Source: Haliclystus octoradiatus
Taxonomy: Eukaryota > Cnidaria > Staurozoa > Stauromedusae > Haliclystidae
DNA: 64,000 nt
Direction of reading: 5' to 3'
Assembly (NCBI GenBank): GCA_916610825.1
Contig: OU744454.1
Location: forward strand, 5,652,321 to 5,716,320
A program made the translations under genes and the position numbers. This document shows, piece by piece, positions 10,552 through 21,827 of the stretch. The notes beneath the pieces were generated by a model, which saw nothing but the letters and a program-made list of their open reading frames with translations, had not been told where the DNA came from and searched no databases. The stretch's first letter is position 1; each line of letters begins with the position of its first letter.

Positions 10552-13370
10552 CTTTTTAAATTTTACTATTTCAATGCAGGCTCATTGATAAACAAATTGG
10601 AAATTTGTGATTGTGTACTTTCATCTGAGCTATATGATTTCATTGCTATTACGGAGACATGGTTAAATAGTAGTGTACCAGACTCACTAACTACCCAACG
10701 TGATTACAAACTTCTTAGAAAAGACAGAATTACTTCAACTGTTGGACGGAGTTGCATTATTAATACGAAAGGATTTAAAATTACTACTGTAAATATCCCT
10801 TCTACTTTTCACGCTCTTGAATATTTTGTTGTTGATTTACACATCTTTGATATCGGATATCGTTTAGTTTGTTTGTACAACCCTCCTTCGTCGGCTTTGT
10901 CTTCCAAAGAAGTGAACTTACTTTGTTTATTTATTGACATTATTAGCACTGATAGTGCTTTTCCAGTTGTTAATATTGGCGACTTTAATTTTCCCTATGT
11001 TGATTGGAAAATTCCTAAATCTTGTGGATCTTCTAACACTGCAATGTTTCAAGATGGTATCGTTCGAAATGGACTCTTCCAAATTGTTGATTTGCCGGCC
11101 AGAAATGATGAAATTCTCGACCTTGTTTTCTCTTCTCAGGTCAATGCTATTTTTTTGCACTGACGTCACCAAACCATTGACATCTACTTGTGATCACCAA
11201 TCTATTGAATTTAATCTAGCTGTCAGCAATTACAGTATTGACCAATTATCTAAATCAAAACCTACGAAATGCCGAAATTTTTATAAAGCAGATTATAATT
11301 CTATTAATTCTTACTTGTCCACAATAGCGTCTGAACTAACTATACCTTTAGCTATGTTATTTGAATTGTCATTGAAAACTGGAATCTTGCCTGATGTTTG
11401 GAAACAAGCCTTGGTTTCACCAATTTTCAAGAAAGGTGACGTATCTAAACGTTGTAATTATAGACCCATATCGTTAACCTGCATCTGTTGCAAAATTACG
11501 GGGAGTATTAATGTTGATGAACTATTAAATGTTACTACATATCATTTAGTAGAAGTTAAACACCAGGCCTTTTGGGGTCCGCAGTACGGCCCACACAGTT
11601 TTTCTAGTTTGCTGTTGCATTGTTTGGAGGCGTGGCGTTAGATACTGCAAGGAATGCATGCACGGGAATTGCCTCGTACGAAAGCTGGCATTGTATGGCC
11701 AATCTCTTGTTCATGGCATAGGGTAAGTCTTGTGACATAGTAGGGCGTAATCATTCTTGCATGTGCTAGCCTGCTAGTAAGTAAGACACGAACGAACGAT
11801 AATCAATTGAAATTATTATTTAGTTATGCCTCGACTTTCACGTAATAGTCGCGATGCTAATACTTCCCAGCCCACCCTCACCATAAGTCAATAGGTCATG
11901 TTTGTCAAGTTTACTTTAAGTAGCTACAGATTAACTTTTAATTCAACAGGGTAGTTGTAATTTTTCCACTGATTATCAGTGTGACGGTGCTTGGTTCGAG
12001 TGGGGGAAACAGGTTAGCACGAGCTTAGCTGCCTAACGAACGAATGAGTAACTCCCACCAACCAAGCACCAATCCCAAAACCCCACCAAAGGGTGAGGAG
12101 TTTAATCTATTTATATGATAACAATTTTTTATCAGATCGGCAGTATGGCTTTCTGAGGAAGCTCTCTACTTGCAGTCAACTGTTAAAGACGTTAAATGAT
12201 TGGCATGAGTCCATAAACGAGCGCTCACGTGACGATGTTGCGTATATCGACTTCTCTAGAACATTTGATTCTGTCACACATTCAAAACTCTTAACCAAAT
12301 TAAAATCTTATGGCATAAAATATGAACTGTTTGAATGAATTAAATCCTTTCTTTCTGGCCGTTCTCAAAGCGTCATCGTCTTTAATGAAATTTCAAGTCC
12401 CCTCCCAGTTTCCAGTCGTGTCCCACAGGGTTATGTTTTGGGACCGTTACTCTTTTTACTTTATATTAACGACATCGAGAGCTGTTTGGATGGGTTGTGT
12501 GAATAGCGTCTGTTTGCAGACGATGCAAAGTTTTTCATCGCTCGAAAAGATTCTTCCCCTGTCAATGATCTCACCACTACGTTAGATAAGTTTAAAACAT
12601 GGGCTGAAAGCTGGCAACTGAAGATTGCTTATGACAAATGTAGCACAATATCCTTTGGTGCAACCAACGCTAATGAAGTTGATTATTTTCTTGGCAGCAA
12701 TAAACTGAAGCAAACAGTTAAACTTCAATCGTGACCTTGGCCTCATTGTTACTTCAGATCTAAAATTTTCTTCTCATTGTTCATCTATCACCGCTAATGC
12801 TAAAACAAGATCGTATCTTCTACTGAAATGCTTTACGTCACGCAATGCACAATTATTAATCAAAGCTTATACTACGTATGTACGACCCCTCTTAGAAAAA
12901 GACACACAACTATGGATTCCTTACTTACAAAAAGACATTGATCTTATTGAATCTGCTCAAAGACGCTTCACAAAATCTGTGTGTTACAGAGCAAAATTAA
13001 AAGTTGATGGCTATCACTTTCGTTTAGCCTTATTTAATTTAGAATCCTTAGAAATTCGCAGGATTAAATATGATTTATGCATCATATATAAATTATTAAT
13101 AATCTAATTGACTTCCCTAATCACTTTTTAAAAAAACGAAACATCAGTAATCTGCGAGGACATTCCATGCAATTCGTTGCATGTTCATTTTTTTATTGTA
13201 TAATTCCCTTATGGAACCAATTATCGGAAGACATTGTGACCTCTTCCTCCCTAGAAATTTTAGTTTTAAATTGGATAAGTTTGACTTAAGTAGCTACTGT
13301 AAATATTTTATTATTTATTCATTTGGAAAATATATATATTTGCAGGCATGCGAAGGTATTTATCAATAAA
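10552..13370 (+). pseudogene. Non-LTR retrotransposon ORF2 (endonuclease-reverse transcriptase), CR1/L2-like, broken
   Basis: The apurinic-type endonuclease comes first: N-A-G-S-L near 10576, ITETWLN near 10645, GDFNFPYVDW near 10980. The domain then truncates quickly into the RT: TGILPDVWKQALVSPIFKKG, then YRPISLTCICCK near 11460. After a 0.57-kb insertion the RT resumes: QYGFLRKLS, AYIDFSRTFDSV, the catalytic block LFADDAKFF near 12508, and a thumb with RRIKYDL near 13055. There are several stops and frameshifts (for example a stop just before LFADD), and a large piece between endonuclease and RT is missing. No RNase H domain is seen. The frame ends about 13370 near an AATAAAATAATAAAT tail. 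It is tail to tail with the minus-strand element at 13380-17560. Confidence 0.88.
11512..12087. mobile_element. 0.57-kb insertion inside the RT
   Basis: The conserved RT text breaks after CCKITGSI and resumes at RSLIYLYDNNFL; the related RT at 14516-14884 has no gap here. The insert has GGAGTATTAAT-like sequence at its start and GGAGTTTAATC at its end, a possible degraded target duplication. Near its 3' end it has an 11-base inverted repeat (GGTGCTTGGTT at 11986-11996, complement at 12061-12071) and a GGTTCGAGTGG that faintly resembles a pol III B box. Short, non-coding, SINE- or MITE-like; class unproven. Confidence 0.55.
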
Positions 13371-13379
13371 ATAATAAAT

Positions 13380-16300
13380 ACAGTGACATTTAGTCTATTT
13401 AAAATTTACAAAATCGCTGTAAATTCACAGCATCTAGACGCTGTTTAAAAGTATTAAATGATAGTGATAGGACAACAAATTCATCGAGCGAATTCCACCA
13501 AGTAATTACTCTACTGCAAAATAAATTCAGTGTTTGGTTATTTCGATTGATATGTTGTTGTTTTATTCTTAGTGAATGTCCTCTTGTTTTATAATTTGAG
13601 GGTAAAATGAAAAAAGAGAGTCCATAGGAAGATCCAATTAATTGTTTATGATTTTATAAACCATGTATAAGTCGAATTCGACTCTACGAAATTCTAAAGA
13701 TTCTAATGATAACTTCAAAGTCTGTCATTGTAATTGTCATAAGTAATGTAGCAGCGACCGCATATGGTTTTAGTGAAGCGTCCTTTGCACTATTTTTACT
13801 AATCTGATGTCTTTTAATAAATACGGACTCCATACTTGAGTGTCAGATTCAAGAATTGGACGAATATATGTAATGAAGGATTTGACAAGTAATGTAGCAT
13901 TGCTTGAGGAGAAACATTTTTTAAGCAAATACGATCGATTTTCAGCTTTTGCTACTATCTTTGCACAATGTTTGGAAAATTAAAAAATTGGATCACACAA
14001 ATAATGCCAATATCTCGAACAAAATCAGTTTGTGGTAAGGTGTGGATGGAATTCCATTGATGTTACCAGTAGATAATGTACTGCATTTGTTATATGCCAC
14101 ACGAAGTTGCCACCCATCAGCCCGTGCTGTAAAAGAAGTTAATGTTTGTTGCAATGCTGGTGTGTGTTGACTGTTTCTAGATGAATAAAACTTGGCATCA
14201 TCGGCAAATAACTTTACGTGACAGTCTGGTTCTAAACAATCTGTTATATCATTGATAAATACTAGGAAAAGCAAAGGTCCTATCACAGATCCTTGAGGAA
14301 CACCACTTGAGACTGGGAGAGACAGTGATAGAGCAGTGCCAATTGAAACCTGCTGTGATCGGTCAGAAAGAAACGATTCAATCCATGCCAATAATTCAAA
14401 CTTGATGCCATAGGCTTCCAGTTTTGCAAGAAGTTTTTGGTGTGACACTGTATCAAACGCTTTGCTAAAATCAATATAGAGAGTCTATTTGCATACGATT
14501 GTTGATAGCAATGCATCATTCGTTAATTGTAATAATCAATTGGGAAAAGGTTGATCTGCGCGATAAGAATCTATATTGATCTTTAGATATTAAATTATTA
14601 TCTCGAAGAAAGGAAAGAATTGATTTAGCGATAATGGATTCCATTGTTTTACAAGCGATACAAGTGAGAGATATTGGTCTAAAGTTCTTTCTGTTCGAAG
14701 CTTTGCCTTTATTGAAAATTGGGTTGATGAGTGCAGTCATCCATACTTTTTTAAGATCACCCGTGAGAAGAGAAAGTTCAAATAGTAAACAGAAAGGAGT
14801 TGCAATCTGATCGGCAATAGATTTTAAAAATAACGCACAGTATCCATCAGGTGTACCCGATGTCTTGGAAGGAAGATTTTTCAATAGCTTGACAACATCA
14901 GGGTAACAAAATTCGACAAAAGTATATATTGTTTTCTTCTAATCGGGGATATGATGCCATCATCAGTGGTGAATACACTTGAAAAATAGTTATTGAATAA
15001 AGTGGACCTGGTTGTATCGTCAGCAATAAGCTCATCTTGATCATTTAGAATTGCAGAAATTGATCTTTTAGCATTTAACTTGCTGTTAACAAAAGAGTAA
15101 AATGAATGAAATGAATGATCAGCTAATAACTGGTTTTCACGTTCGATATTGAAATTGTGAACAGCTTTCTTATATTGACGACTAAGAATTTCATAAAGAG
15201 ATTTATTTTCATCATTCTTTTCAGATAATTTGTAAGCTGCATTTTTTCGTCTTGCTATGTTCCTAACGTGCTTTGGATATAAATGTTTATTTTTTTGATT
15301 TCTTTTAACAGGAACGAATTTAGATATGCAAATGTCGAGTACATTCATGATCGAGTTCCAAAATTTCTCAACATTACCTCGACTATCATTATAAATATAG
15401 AGCCAATCGATTCTTTTGAGATACTTATTCATACTTTCAAAATCGGCTTTGTGAAAATTGTAACCAGTTTTAAAATTGATACTCTGAGTAGGTGGAGAAC
15501 AGAGCCATCTATTTACAAGAGTTAGGACACGCTTTCATGTGCCGCTATCGTCTCCAATTGGACAGATGCCAGTCACGTGGTTTTTGGATGCCATCTTTGT
15601 TCTTTTGAAAACAGGTTCTCAATCATTTCAAGTGAAACGCGCGAAAAAATACAATACAATATGGCTGAAAAAACACACAACATTCTCCTGCACATGCACA
15701 CTGTTAAAAACGTGCTCGGGTCCAGGCAAAAAGATACAAAAATGGCAGAAGTGTCCCAACTCTTGTAAATAGATGGCTCTGGGTGGAGAAGTTAGAGAAA
15801 TCTTATAAATAATTGAACAATGATCACAGGGAATTGTGAAGGGTTCATCGACTTTTACTTTGAGGATATGTGATGGATTAGTTCTGGATAGTAGTAGGTC
15901 CAATAATTGTTGTTTCGAGTTGGTTCATTTACTAATTGAAATAGGCCATTTCTAGTAACAGCATCTAGAAAATGATAGTGACCATCGCTACTTGATCCAT
16001 TGAACCATGGAATTGTCCAGTCGATAAGAGGATAATTGAAATCACCACTGATGATACAAGGTGTTGGCACGATGTGCAAAAGACAACAAAAGAACATAAT
16101 AAATCAGACTTTATTCTGTCTGATGCAAATAAAGGAGAATGATAAATACAGGTAAAGCGATACTTTGCACCAGATAGTAGTATATCAGCAACTACCGATT
16201 CAAGAAAATCAAATAGACTTGGAATATCAATAGAAATAACTTTTAAATTGTCTTTGTAGAATATTGCTACACTACCACCATGTGTGCCCAAGGGTCGATC

Positions 16301-16440
16301 TTTACGTAGTAAACAATAAGGAGCTTCTTGCAAAAGTAATTGGTCGAGGACTGTTGGAGACAGCCAGGTGACAGAAATAATGTCATAAATTTGGGAGTCC
16401 AAAAGTGCATGCAATGGCTCTAGTTTATTCATCAAAGACC
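13380..16440 (-). pseudogene. Non-LTR retrotransposon ORF2, second copy, broken
   Basis: Reading down the minus strand: endonuclease (Y-D-I-I-S-V-T-W-L near 16380, GGSVAIFYKDN near 16270, SGDFNYPLIDW near 16030), interrupted by a MITE at 15500-15781. A linker follows with basic helices (PKHVRNIARRKNAAYKLSEK near 15250), then RT blocks: NFRPISLTCIACKTMES near 14680, SGVPQGSVIGPLLFLVFIND near 14290, LFADDAKFYSS near 14200. A degraded thumb follows (RRVEFDLYMVYKIINN near 13650). Frames change at about 15860-15970, 14880 and 14450, and there are stops in the thumb. The same blocks and domain order as the plus-strand copy, but well diverged, so a related lineage rather than a duplicate. Confidence 0.88.
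15500..15781. mobile_element. 282-bp MITE with long inverted repeats and 9-bp target duplication
   Basis: The inverted terminal repeats are about 31 bp with one mismatch; the left one starts CAGAGCCATCTATTTACAAG and the right end is its complement. GGTGGAGAA flanks it on both sides (15491-15499 and 15782-15790). It interrupts the endonuclease of the surrounding retrotransposon, so it is younger. The interior contains CCGCTATCGTCTCCAATTGG and no coding frame of note. A 9-bp duplication suits Mutator-like or Merlin-like elements better than hAT, which makes 8. Confidence 0.88.
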
Positions 16441-16508
16441 GCGAATTAAAATCGATACAATGAGATAAGGATAAGCATGATAATTAGATGTGCTACTTGC
16501 ATCCCTGT

Positions 16509-17555
16509 TTAAATCATGGGTTGGTAATACTGTTGACGGAGTAACGGCCTTGGAACATAAGATTGGGGAATGTACTGAAATGGGGGGTGAGATGCTTGAT
16601 TCTGATCGAGCGGACCGGTTTGAGCTGGGATTGACAGCCTCTTGTCAATACACTGCTGGATCATCAGGACAAGAGTTTGTATAGATTTTCTGACAGCATC
16701 GTTGATTAGGGCCATCAATTGCCCTGAGTCTAAAAAATTTCGCGTATTTGTATTGGCAGTTTCAGAAGTGGGCCCAGAGCTAAGTTGAAGATGAGGCATT
16801 GTATTTGATTGATTCAAGTCGCTGATAGGAAGTCTTGCATATTTGGAAATGAAATAATGGGCATTTGCTCCCTTTATTGCAGCCTCCTTTTTTATTACCA
16901 TTAGTTGCGAAACCCCGACAATGCTTGGGGTGATCGAATTTACATTCCTTCCCTTTCAGACCAAATGTGCATACCCCCGTTTTGTAATCAGAACAGACCT
17001 GAGTAACGTTTGTTTGGTTTGTGGGCTATCCCCGTCAATCATTATCGGTTGATGATCGTCTGGGTCTTTGTTATTTTGATAAGGTGTTATCTGTGACATA
17101 CAATATGTGACGTCGCTTGTGTCGGGAATCATGATACGAGGGTCCTGCGATTGCGAAATTGATGACATCACGATATTTTCAGAATTCAATGTTTGCTGAT
17201 CAACATGCAATGATTGCAGGGAATCAAATAGATATATACAGAGAGCAAGCAAGTCATTCTTTTTCGCAATAGAACCTAATCTCTTTTTTGCATTCTCATG
17301 AGTGTAACTTACAAGAACATTAAGTCCGTTTAAGATAGTGACATCATCCGTTGTTGGTAGCCAGCTTAACTCCCGTGGCATAATAATTTTGACTGAGTTT
17401 GAGTTTATAAATTCAATACAAGTATCACCAGTATTCGAGTCCACAGATGTATTCATGTTGATAAACTGATTTGTATCAATATCAGTTGCCATAGAACTAA
17501 TATTTAATTTAAATGAAGCGGATATATATATATCAATAGAAATAAAATAATTCAA
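16509..17555 (-). pseudogene. Non-LTR retrotransposon ORF1 with CCCH zinc fingers
   Basis: It begins with an AT-rich leader, then a 199-codon frame (17555-16956) without recognised domains. Just past its end, in the adjacent frame, cysteines and histidines make CCCH-type fingers: V-C-T-F-G-L-K-G-K-E-C-K-F-D-H-P-K-H-C followed by GGCNKGSKC-P-L-F-H. The last frame (16901-16509) carries a polar linker. Such CCCH ORF1 proteins bind the element's RNA in several metazoan non-LTR lineages. Two frame changes are needed to read through, so it is a pseudogene. It sits directly upstream of the ORF2 copy on the same strand; together they define one element of about 4.2 kb. Confidence 0.65.
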
Positions 17556-17644
17556 ATAAATAAAACACGTCTGACATCAACGGTGTCGGCATCAGCGGTG
17601 TTAGAGGGACCTGTTCGATACTACATCTCATACAGTACTGATAC

Positions 17645-17720
17645 TATACTGTACTGTACTGTACTGTACTGTACTGTACTGTACTGTACTGTACTGTACT
17701 GTACTGTACTTTACTGTACT
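17645..17720. repeat. (GTACT)n microsatellite
   Basis: About 14 units of GTACT with a few variants. It lies just upstream of the 5' end of the minus-strand non-LTR element and just downstream of the 3' end of the next fragment. Confidence 0.92.
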
Positions 17721-17879
17721 GATACTACATCTCATTCGATACTGTAAGCACTCTCATTAGGCTGCACATCAGTGTAAATTATATTTAATATATAATTTCC
17801 CTTTGCTTGACTGTAAAAAATACATATGATCGTTTATTTTTTACAAATAAAAAATGAAATGAAAAAATGAAATAAATTG

Positions 17880-18830
17880 AAAAGCAATGAAAATTCAGTA
17901 TTTACAATGCTTTGATAAATCAATTGCATCTGATCTTGATTTGAAGGTTGCCAACGTTGGTGCAATTACAATTTCGTTTAGTAGGTCGTTCCACCAAGAT
18001 ATGACTCGTGAACAGAATAAGTTATTGATGCTACTGCTAGCATTAAGATGGACCTGTATGCCTTTTAGTTTTAGAATTTGCCCACGTATGTTATATTTAT
18101 TTACATCGAAGGTAAATAGTTCATTGATATCTACAAGGTTATTTATAACTTTGTAAACTAAATATAGATCAAATCTGATCCTTCTTTATTCAAGAGATTC
18201 TAATTTTGATTTAATTAAACGGTCATGGTAGTCTATATATCGTATATTTCCAATCTTGCAAATACGTCGAGTATATTTTTGTTGCACTCTTTCGATTTTT
18301 TAACGTCTTTGACAAGATAAGGTGACAATATAGAAGTATATGATTCTAAAATAGGTCGAACATAAGCAAGGTATGCCAACATTAATATCTTGATATTAGA
18401 AGATACAAAGCACTTAAACATCAAATATGATATTGCCAATTGCATTTAAAACTAAACTTGCACAATATACAGAGGCTTTCCTATCTCATGTTAGAATAAT
18501 TCCAAGATGGCGAATTTGGTTGACATCGTCTAATTGATGGTCTGACATTGAGAAAACGAGACGAGGAATACTGGTATTTCCAAATGAAATTGAATAGCAT
18601 TTTTCAAAAGCAATTCGGAGTTGCCAATCTTTTGACAAGGAATAGAAACTGTCAAGAGTGGTATGCCAATGATTCACTAGAATCAGATTCACGGGCAGAG
18701 TAAAATGTTGCGTAAAAAAAATCAAAAATCAGCAAATAGCTTTAATACGACAATCCCGATGAAGGCAATCAATAATATCGGTGATAAACAAAGTGAACAA
18801 TATGTTGATGTTAAATGTGTCTTCTCATAA
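17880..18830 (-). pseudogene. Non-LTR reverse transcriptase C-terminal fragment
   Basis: From 18830 downward: F-I-T-D-I-I-D-C-L-H just before the catalytic block (the FADD itself is corrupted near 18730), then KDWQLRIAFEKCYSISFGNT near 18610 and RHLGIILT near 18490. The thumb follows (YVRPILESYTSILSPYLVKD near 18330). Weaker thumb text continues to about 17890, followed by an A-rich 3' tail near 17830. It is 5'-truncated, as is usual for non-LTR copies. It resembles the element immediately to its left, in the same orientation. Confidence 0.8.
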
Positions 18831-19456
18831 TTTATTCATTTGACGTATAGCTTATCTTGTCTGTCAATGTCTTTTAAAATTGCAGCTAAATCGTCAATTA
18901 AGCCATCTATATATACATTTCTTCTTTACATAACCTCTTCTCTGTAATTTAATTCTCTTACGCCTCTTTTAAGTATTTCTCTGGTAGTTTTTAACGTTTT
19001 GTCGCATCTGACCGATTTACAGGGTGTGAAGTTTTTAGTCTTTCAAGAATTAATAATTAATAATCCATCCAATCACATCACCATTTTAAACGAATCCTTT
19101 TTCCTACATAATCTGCTACAATAACTCTAATCAAATAAGCTCATTTCTTCATGATCATTTTCTATATTAACTCAAAATACTATCTCAAGGATAGTACAAA
19201 CTAGTATATTCATTAAATAAATTTTTTTTTTCTACTTTATTACTAATTATTACTATCCTTTCTTTATTTCTGATGCCTAATCCAAACACGCGATCAAATC
19301 ATACATGCATATAACATTAGCAAAGACAACAATAGAATTACTGCAGACATAATACAATTACAGAATAAGAGGTAGTAAGAAATATAATATTTGCATTCGG
19401 CGACAATAGGAAATAGCAATCTCGACAAATAATATAATGAAAAATTATGTACTTAC
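18831..19456. other. AT-rich non-coding stretch
   Basis: Nothing recognised. It would lie in the intron downstream of the lectin exon at 19457-19736. Confidence 0.4.
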
Positions 19457-19736
19457 ATTTGAGAAGATGACTGATCTGGCATTGAATAGTCTTGCAGCTG
19501 AATTGTGAAATTGTGGAGACGATCTGAACAGCAATCAGCCCTGTTGTAAATAATAACTTCGACGATGGTGACGAGAAACCCAATATCCACTTGCCACCAG
19601 GGATTCATTTGTTTTCTAGTGTGAGTGATATCACGAATTGAATAAGTCCCTTGATTTCTGCCGTCAATCGCTCTTGAGCATCTTAAGTTATAATCTGTCG
19701 TACTTTGATTACAAACCTTCCCGATTAGAGAGATTT
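19457..19736 (-). CDS. F-type lectin domain exon, copy A
   Basis: The exon is bounded by an acceptor (ATTTTTTAG) and a donor (GTAAGT). It reads I-S-L-I-G-K-V-C-N ... RCSRAIDGRNQGTY ... NPWWQVDIGF ... VIIYNRADCCSDRLHNFTIQ. The AIDG, PWWQVD, IYNR and RL-x-NF-T-I-x-L blocks are hallmarks of the F-type lectin (fucolectin) fold. The exon at 39732-40035 has the same acceptor and donor phase and aligns throughout. It is open throughout in one frame. A natural partner on this strand is the terminal exon at 5756-5900, whose phase fits. The function inferred from the family is secreted carbohydrate (fucose) binding. Confidence 0.85.
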
Positions 19737-21827
19737 CTAAAAAATATCAAAGCAGCTAATTCTGATTGATCAGATATAAACTATAACAATATAGAGCAAT
19801 ACACTATTGAAAACAATTTAAAAAGTCAGTTGCAAGTAATAAATCATAGTATTGAAGTATTGAATATTCCTACAACTTAAGCGCATATTCATATTGATGA
19901 AATTTGTATATAGATTGTATTGGCATTGAAAGTTTTCACCCTCAAATGAAAAACTGTTTGCTGCAAATGTATCATGTCTATAACTGTGATGGGTAGACAA
20001 TCTTAAAGTTAAATTTCACTGAGTTGCTAACTTAATGATATGAAGGTGTAAAATATAGGTCGCCCCTCGTTTGCATAACCTCGAAATGGTTACCATACAA
20101 CCGAACCAGACGGGGCTGTAAGTTTGATAGTTTTTCCAGGGGGATTTCAGCACAAACTTTAAGTTTGATTATCTTTGCCATTCCTTCGAATGATTGAATG
20201 CTTTTTACCAGATTATCGTAGAAAGCAGAATGAGAATACTTAATGAGAATATGTAACATTAACGACATGCAAGTTGATGATCTTCTAAAAAGAAATATTA
20301 AACACTTCACTGGTTTGACCATATTTAGATTGAAATAATGCTTTTGCTCTTTCATAATCATGCATAACTTCCACAAGGCAGAACTATATCATCAACTTCA
20401 TGTTTGATTCGTACAGTTCTTTTGAATATGATATTTTATATTCCCTCCTCAAATTAGTTCCAAAATCTCCAGCAGTCAATATGAGTTCCTTGGAACTTAG
20501 TAATTAACAATGTATAAAGGCTTACTTTTTTCATGTCATTAATTGACAATCTTTAGATTCTCCAATTCTAAATTTTGATGAAATTCTATTTCCTGCTTAA
20601 GATGTCAAGTGATGGCATTAACTCCATTAATTGATTTTAACTATCAGTTGAGGACCGCATCTTTTTATCCAGTTACATTGTTTTATTCAATTATTTTACT
20701 TCTTTAGCAAAGAATCTATTTTAGCTTGACAAAATATTCACTTTTATATGATGTATTTCAATGATAAAACTGATTTAGAAATAGAAAGATAGAAATAATT
20801 TATTTACAAACAGACAATACTATTAATATAGAGATAATATTTATCAATGTGTACCAATCTAGTATCTCTTGCGTGCAGCTCATTGATAGTATTTGATATT
20901 ATTATTATTGATTCTATCAATGGTTGACCAAGGAAATGTTTTTGTTAATGCAAATTTATACAAAAATTCATGGAATCTACTTATAATTAATTATTGAAAT
21001 ATGAAATAACATACCATGTATTGCTTGTGGTGGCATCCTTAATGAAGGCTGGTGGAAAAAAATATAAAAATAAAAGAATTTCAGCAGGATCATTTTGTTT
21101 TAGATACTATTTATACTGAAGAAAATTTTAGACATATTATCATAAACATAATAATGGAATTAATGGGTAGTAGTAGTAGTAGTATAGACAGTCACATTAT
21201 AAATGTGCCGTCCCTCCTATGCCTTACATATTTCTACACAAAGAACGCCACAAATCACGGTCAGACATAGCTGACAAAGAAACTTGTAAATAAGAAAATT
21301 CACGGTACTCAACATTATGAAAAGATAATGCATTCCCATAGCCCCGTTGTAACATCTCCTTTGGTTGCCAGTGAAGGATGCCATGCAGCGGTTAAGGGGA
21401 AAACGTCTTTGATCTTTCGATCTAACCTAATAAAAGACAATTGACGTTGGTAAGCAATAGAAAAGGCAGAAGGGAACAATTTCCTAAGTTTGCTATCTGG
21501 TCCAGGAGACGTAAGGGGCCTCATAAGAAGAAGTATTACAATTGGACGTATCAGTAGGGGAGAAATTAGGAGGTGGTGCCAATTTATTTAACGATAGTAG
21601 CAGGATGGAGTATTATATAAATCATAAAAATAATTACGAATCACACTGTTTTCCTCGACAGAATCAAGAATTTCAACTAATAAGAGCTTATGGGATTGGT
21701 TCTTATGACGCCTTATCTCATTCCATGCTATACAATGCTTTTTACTGTTACTATCCGTCTTTTTTGCTAAATTATAGCGTATAATTTACGCCCGATTAGG
21801 GCATTATGAGTGACAGCAATATCTATT
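19737..21827. other. Non-coding; no gene recognised
   Basis: AT-rich. Contains a 114-codon minus frame (20032-20376) and a 72-codon plus frame (21052-21270) without recognisable features, a short (GTA)n near 21170, and a short segment (about 20793-20833) resembling 55240-55280. It would be intronic if exon 27387-27713 belongs with 19457-19736. Confidence 0.4.

Noticed and set aside
20032-20376. 114-codon minus frame between lectin exons
   Set aside because: No recognisable domain, no splice phase that links it to the lectin exons.
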